64,000 nucleotides of DNA from NCBI GenBank assembly GCA_949152475.1, contig OX424564.1, positions 26,286,165 to 26,350,164 of the forward strand, given 5' to 3'. Below the pieces are notes generated by a model. That model ran no database searches. It had not been told where the DNA came from and saw only the letters and a program-made list of their open reading frames with translations. The translations under genes and the position numbers were made by a program. This document shows, in pieces, positions 59,478-64,000 of the stretch; position 1 is the stretch's first letter; the number at the start of each line of letters is the position of its first letter. This stretch comes from Terebella lapidaria. Its lineage: Eukaryota; Annelida; Polychaeta; Terebellida; Terebellidae.

Positions 59478-61488
59478 TTAAAGGAGCAATATCTTTGCCA
59501 CTTGAACCCGCTCGATAACATCACTGGTTTCGCGATAGTGTATTTTGTGAACATCTAGGCTGTGCCCTAAGTGGTTCACAACCCAGTCGAGTTGGTTTTG
59601 TTTCAAGTCAAGTGCCTGCCAAAATGAAAGTTTACTTGTCTCCATTTTGCATCGAAACTTCAGCTTATCATAACCTATGTTGCACAACACAAAAGAGAAT
59701 GCAATGATTGAACAAGTTTTTGTGACAATAGTATTGAACCTTGCCTGAGTGACAGTGGCCATATACTTTCGGAGGCGTGTGCTCGACATGCGCGATGGAG
59801 CTTCGAGATCTGCTGCCTGAGCCATCTTGTAAAGTGCGTCATACACTCGAACAACAGTCTGGTCTGGTTTAGAATTATCGAAAAGGGAGAAACAGCCATG
59901 TTAATTAGCTACACATCATTCACTAACACACTAATTAACTGCGATAAACATATTCTATTGCACAGATCAATAGCACATCGTTTAAGCAGTTGCCAGGACA
60001 GATCACTTACTTCAAGCCTTGAGATGATTTACTGGCTGACTTAAAAGGTACGTTTTAGTATTTTGCCTCAATCAAACTACTGACCACTTTTGGCAAAAAG
60101 ATATGAGTTTTCAGCGACGTTCGCAGTCCTGCAGTTGATTGGATCAACCAGAAACTGGAGGCCTGGTAAGCACTGTTCCGGAATTATAACAGGAACCCCT
60201 CTGCCAGTCTGTTAATTGAATCAGCGAAACACATATCATCAACATCTGCTTTTGTAGTCATTGACAATCATCAGTTATTATCTACATGCACTGCCATAAA
60301 ACTGCAATGAAACACTAGCACTAGACTCACAGATGAAATAATAATGAGTCCAAAAATGAAATATCAACTGTTTTTAGGAAAAATCTTCATCTGGGATAAA
60401 AAAAATACCTAATATCCCAGTACCATTGGATAATGTGGGCAAATCTTAGTCCTTGCCTTGCCGCGCACTTCCATGACTGCCTGAGTCTTCAGGAGCTGCA
60501 GTTCAAAGTCTGTCAGTGCACCAACAACTTGACTACCAGTGTTCTCGCAGCCAGTTCTACGTTTCTTGAAGTCACCCAATCTACATAGGAATATCAAATT
60601 ATACAAATGAATATTAAGGATTGGTGTTGAATTTCATCGCAGAAATGCAATTGTGATATTGTTAACAATCTCAATGAAAAAAATAATATTAACCTTAATC
60701 CTTCTATTTCACCGGTACGTCGCCTGTTGTAGAGGGTCAGCTTGGCAGCCATGATTTCGCCTATTTTGATGTAGTTGTCCCTCGTTCTCTTTGTGTAATT
60801 CAAACTTGCAATGGTATCTTTCAGAAACGTGTTCAGCTTCTCGATGTCTTTTGGTTCAGGTAAGTCATGTTGCTTGTTGAAATGTCGTTCATTCAGTAAA
60901 ACTCGTGCCAGTTTTGTGACTCTCGTGCTCCACACAGTCGACATTAATTCCATCAAATCGTCGCAGTCTTCCTTAACCTGTCGCTTTGCTTTGCGGCCTT
61001 CTTTGCTCTGAACAATCAGCCCCTTCTTGCCACTGATCATTCTCTTAAGGTCAAAACCGAGCTTGATGGCATTGCTTGGTGAGTCAAGTTCATCTTCATC
61101 ATCTACACCAGGAAGGGCTGTCAACAGTGTTGCCTTCACTATAACATCAGAGTGTTGTGGTTTCAGGTAGTCAGACATACTTCCAGAGTTTTTTAAGGGC
61201 TTCAATTTTCGTAAGTTCAATAGCAGACGTGATACCAGTCGCATCACCTGTGCAGTATACTTTCCTCTCTTCAAACGGTTTCCGATATTCTTTTCCATCC
61301 ATTGATTACCAAGTAGGATTATCAACGCATCTTCTCTTGCTGTACGCCCAACTTCTTCATTATGCATTTTCGAGAATACTTCATTCTTCAGTTTCTTGCT
61401 AACATCGGTGGTCAACCTACCAGCTAGCGTATCGGACTGCGTTATCAAAGTGGCGGTTGTTTGTAGACGTGTTGGCTTAGCTACGCAC
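59478..61488 (-). CDS. Tyrosine-recombinase-like protein with predicted GC-AG introns
   Basis: Exons inferred: ~61488-60694, 60580-60457, 60208-60085, 59863-59745 and 59615-59478, all in phase. The first has VFSKMHNEEVGR, LLLNLRKLKP, SNAIKLGFDLKRM, LYNRRRTGEIEGLR; the middle ELQLLKTQAVMEVRGK joined to GRGVPVIIPEQ; the last TRLRKYMATVTQ joined to LDLKQNQLDWVVNHLGHS and VHKIHYRE. Arg, LGH and HYR are laid out like a tyrosine-recombinase active site, so this is inferred to be a degenerate or domesticated recombinase fold, widespread in fish and invertebrates. Two introns use GC donors (GGCAAG|GCAAGG at 60457/60456 and ACTCAG|GCAAGG at 59745/59744); no GT alternative keeps the conserved residues. 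It ends KILLL-stop. Confidence 0.75.
60580..60694 (-). other. Canonical GT-AG intron in the recombinase-like gene
   Basis: Donor TTAAG|GTTAAT and acceptor CTATGTAG|A. It restores LRLGDFKKRR in phase 2/1, supporting the multi-exon model. Confidence 0.65.
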
Positions 61489-62813
61489 ACACACTGTATA
61501 CTGGCATGGCAATGCTCCCATCACTATCCAAAGAGTTTTCAACCACCTCATCTTGAACAGGAGACTCGGAAGGATTCAGATTTTTCACATTTTTACCGCA
61601 GCTTGTCACACGTTTTGGGATCTTTTCAAAGTAGTTCTCTGGATCCGAAGAACTTTCGTCAGCATCGTCACTAGGATGGTAGCTGCTTTCATCTGATCCT
61701 CCCCCGTTTTCACTTTCTCTGCCGGAACTTACTTGATCTCTTTTAGCAGACCTTATGCATTTGATTCGTTTTCTTGGTGTCCGTCTACCTTGTTTTCGTA
61801 ACTTGTCACCAGGATGATGGCTGCTTTCGTCCGATCTGACTTCACTTCCACTGTCTTTGCGAGAAGGCGCTCTGTCTCTTTTGGCAGATTTACTTAATTT
61901 GATTCGTTTTCTTGGTCTCCATCTACCTTCCTTTTGTATCTTGTCACCAGCATGGTAGCAGCTTTCGTCCGACCTAACTTCGTTTTCACTGTCTTTGCGA
62001 GAGGGCGCTCGATCTCTTTTGGCAGACATGTTAAATTTAATTCGTTTTCTTGGTCTCCATCTTTCTTCTCTTTGTATCTTGTCATCAGGATGGTAACTGC
62101 TTTCTTCTGACCCATTTTCACTCTCTATGCCAGAAGGTGCTCGATGTCTCTTGGCCGACCTGTGAAATTTTGTTCGTTTCCTTGCCCTTCTGATAGCCCT
62201 CCCTTGTCCTTCTGATAGTCCGGTATCGTCACTTGCCTGGCAATCTTCCTCCTGGTCACATTCCGACACCCCAGAACGTCGCTACCCTGGGAGTCTATCT
62301 CTTGGCCTTCTGATAGTCCGGTATGGTCACTTGCCTCGCAATCTTCCTCCTGGTCACATTCCGACACTCCAGAACGATCGCTTCCCTGGGAGTCTATCTC
62401 TTGGCCTTCTGATAGTCCGGTATGGTCACTTGCCTGGCAATCCTCCTCCTGGTCACATTCCGACACTCCAGAACGGTTGCTTCCCTGGGAGTCTATCTCT
62501 TGGCCTTCTGATAGTCCGGTATCGCAACTTGCCTGGCAATCCTCCTCCTGGTCACATTCCGACACTCCAGAACGGTCGCTTCCCTGGGAGCCTATCTCTT
62601 GGCCTTCTGATAGTCCGGTATCGTCACTTGCCTGGCAATCCTCCTCCTGGTCACATTCCGACACTCCAGAATGGTCGCTTCCCTGGGCGTCTATCTCTTG
62701 GCCATCTGATAGTCCGGTATGGTCACTTGCCTCGCAATCCTCCTCCTGGTCACATTCCGACACTCCGGAATGGTCGTCTTGTAGTTTGTCACTATCATGT
62801 TCTGGTGTCTGGA
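61481..62813 (-). CDS. Repetitive charged N-terminal region, frame broken
   Basis: Two blocks. 62813-~62220: six 99-bp units (33 aa; SGVSECDQEEDCQASDHTGL, SEGQEIDSQGSDR), strongly acidic. ~62200-61620: four ~47-aa units (RWRPRKRIKLSKSAKRDRAP, SDESSYHPGDK), basic with NLS-like KRKR words. A one-base deletion at ~62278 relative to the other units (CCAGAACGTCGC against CCAGAACGGTCGC) puts the acidic block out of frame with the basic one. A further register change at a GTGTGTG run (~61485) separates this region from the recombinase-like part. An acceptor (ttaacag) at 62814-62816 implies an upstream exon. Probably the N-terminal part of the same gene; lesions, polymorphism or assembly error are all possible. 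Confidence 0.65.
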
Positions 62814-62829
62814 CTGTTAACAGAAACAC

Positions 62830-63400
62830 ACAAACTTCACATTTCCCGCATTAAATTCAACTGAATTTACGAAGTCCAGAATTAATTCCAATTTAGAGCT
62901 ATTTTTCTACGCATAGTCAAGAATCTGAACCACAAAACAAGTGTAGCGATTTTACGATTGATTGATGGTTATTTGGTGCCGTGGGTGGTTGGTTGTGTTG
63001 TTGTTGTTATTTTCTCTCGTTGTGTTTATTTTTCGTATAGTCTTTTTGTAGTACCTCTCGTCTCTGTGTCCGAACGCTATAGACAATTAATGGTGAGACG
63101 TCCGCAATTCCATAGTATTTCTCTGGTTAGAGAAAAGTGCTGAAGACATATTAATTCAGAGACACGGGTTTTATTACCAAATACGACAAGTTACTCACTC
63201 ACAAAATATATGAAATGTTTCCCCAAATTACACAGTGACCAGATTTAGACTAAGTCACCGGGCTTTACAATACTAAGAGGTTACACCGGGTCCAGGTTTA
63301 GACTAAGACCCTGCTTTTAACGTTAGGCATCAGAACTAGCGTCAGTCTCTTCCTACGCGAAGTCCATGCAGAGGTGAAGGTTCCCTGGCTCCGCAATTCT
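62830..63400. other. Noncoding DNA
   Basis: AT-rich then mixed; may include the promoter or first exon of the minus-strand gene. A GTCACCGGGC / CCGGGTCCAGG stretch at ~63255-63300 is present but unassigned. Confidence 0.4.
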
Positions 63401-63419
63401 TCCGTCTCCGGAGGTAGGT

Positions 63420-63860
63420 ACTTGCGAAGTCTGTCCCGCCGTCTTCCGCGGAGGTGTCGCCGGTGCGGAGGTCCTCACTTCTGCGGAGGTCCTCTGTCTC
63501 TGCGGAGGTCTTCCGCACTGCGGAGGTCCTCTCTCTGCGGAGGTCTTCCGCGCTGCGGAGGTTCCGTGGCTCCGCAGAGGTCCCTCGTCCTTGCGGAGGG
63601 TCCTCCGCACGTCTGCTTCACCTCCCTCTTCCGCGGGTGCGGAGGGTCGTCGCCTGCGGAGACTGGGTGTCTCCGCACGTCAGGAAATTTCCCTCGCCAC
63701 CTCCGCGAGTGCGGAGTATCGTCAGAGACTTCCTTCACAAGTCCGCGGCTGCGGAGGTTCGTCTATTGCGGAGACGGAGTGTCTCCGCACATCAGGGGAC
63801 GTCCCTCACAGGTCCACGGGTTGCGGAGGTTCACCAGAGACTTCCCTCACGCTTGCACCA
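63420..63860. repeat. GC-rich TGCGGAGG minisatellite
   Basis: TGCGGAGGTC(C/T)TC recurs about every 25-30 bases from 63454 to 63600, then a longer unit (TGCGGAGACTGGGTGTCTCC / TGCGGAGACGGAGTGTCTCC, each followed by a GACTTCC word) repeats at ~120 bp. Long frames exist in several phases on both strands, as expected for a GC-rich repeat, so none is called. Confidence 0.85.
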
Positions 63861-64000
63861 CTGTGCAAGAAGAGATCGCCGCCTTGCCGTCAGCTGTAAG
63901 TCAAGAGGGCCGGGGTTCATATATTGAAGGGACGTTGGACCGGATTCATACGATTGACATCATCTGGGACCCACACCCTTCCCTGTAACATTTCCCATAC

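Noticed and set aside
62331..62864. Plus-strand proline-rich protein
   Set aside because: It is the antisense shadow of the acidic 33-aa repeats; open only because the repeat length is a multiple of three.
63374..63988. Arg/Cys-rich proteins on either strand
   Set aside because: Long frames in several phases of a GC-rich minisatellite; no domain, no start context.

Overview
The window reads as animal nuclear DNA, most likely a mollusc or other lophotrochozoan. It is AT-rich, its genes are split by GT-AG (and apparently two GC-AG) introns, and most of it is repeats. The species assignment is inferred from family content (apple plus C-type-lectin genes, Crypton and Mutator-like recombinases, tRNA-derived SINEs, 'tgaccttgaatttgacc' satellites). 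No sequence search was possible. There are no bacterial operons, CRISPR arrays or rRNA genes, and no convincing tRNA gene.

Layout: 0.98-3.9 kb (+) is an apparently intact four-exon Crypton/DUF3504-type tyrosine recombinase. 5.9-11.4 kb (-) is a gene fusing a Mutator-like transposase domain to a YqaJ-type nuclease, followed by a small Tudor/SH3-like C-terminal module. Its long exon is split by a 1,517-bp DNA transposon with ~480-bp inverted termini and a perfect TCAT target duplication; leaving the insertion out gives one 927-codon frame. 13.1-16.0 kb is noncoding, with a dense TTGCTATCATAAC motif cluster. 19.5-54 kb holds four tandemly duplicated units of a secreted apple/PAN + C-type lectin gene: copies at 21.0-22.5 and 40.2-42.2 kb look intact, the one at 29.7-30.8 kb is a pseudogene, and the one at 53.2-53.9 kb has lost its last exon next to a Tc1 element. 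Between the copies lie a 4.2-kb satellite-bearing repeat (24.3-28.5 kb), a decayed THAP-domain gene (33.2-35.2 kb) with the same type of C-terminal module as the Mutator/YqaJ gene, a 2.4-kb TIR element with an ancestral empty site visible in a paralogue (42.7-45.2 kb), a second copy of the CACCC-ended transposon with a TTAA MITE nested in it (47.1-48.2 kb), and a three-level nest of repeat, solo LTR and SINE (48.9-50.1 kb). 58.7-62.8 kb (-) is a multi-exon gene of a tyrosine-recombinase-like family with two predicted GC-AG introns, a Myb/SANT-like tail and a repetitive charged N-terminus. The right end (63.4-63.9 kb) is a GC-rich minisatellite.

How it fits together: the only evident ordinary host genes are the secreted lectin-like proteins, expanded by ~10-kb segmental duplication and diversified by mobile DNA. 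The other coding regions are recombinase/transposase-like genes or remnants. Three of these unrelated genes carry a small beta-barrel-looking (Tudor/SH3-like) module at one end, which is the most intriguing pattern here. Exon boundaries were read by eye from splice signals and phase, so single-base positions are predictions.
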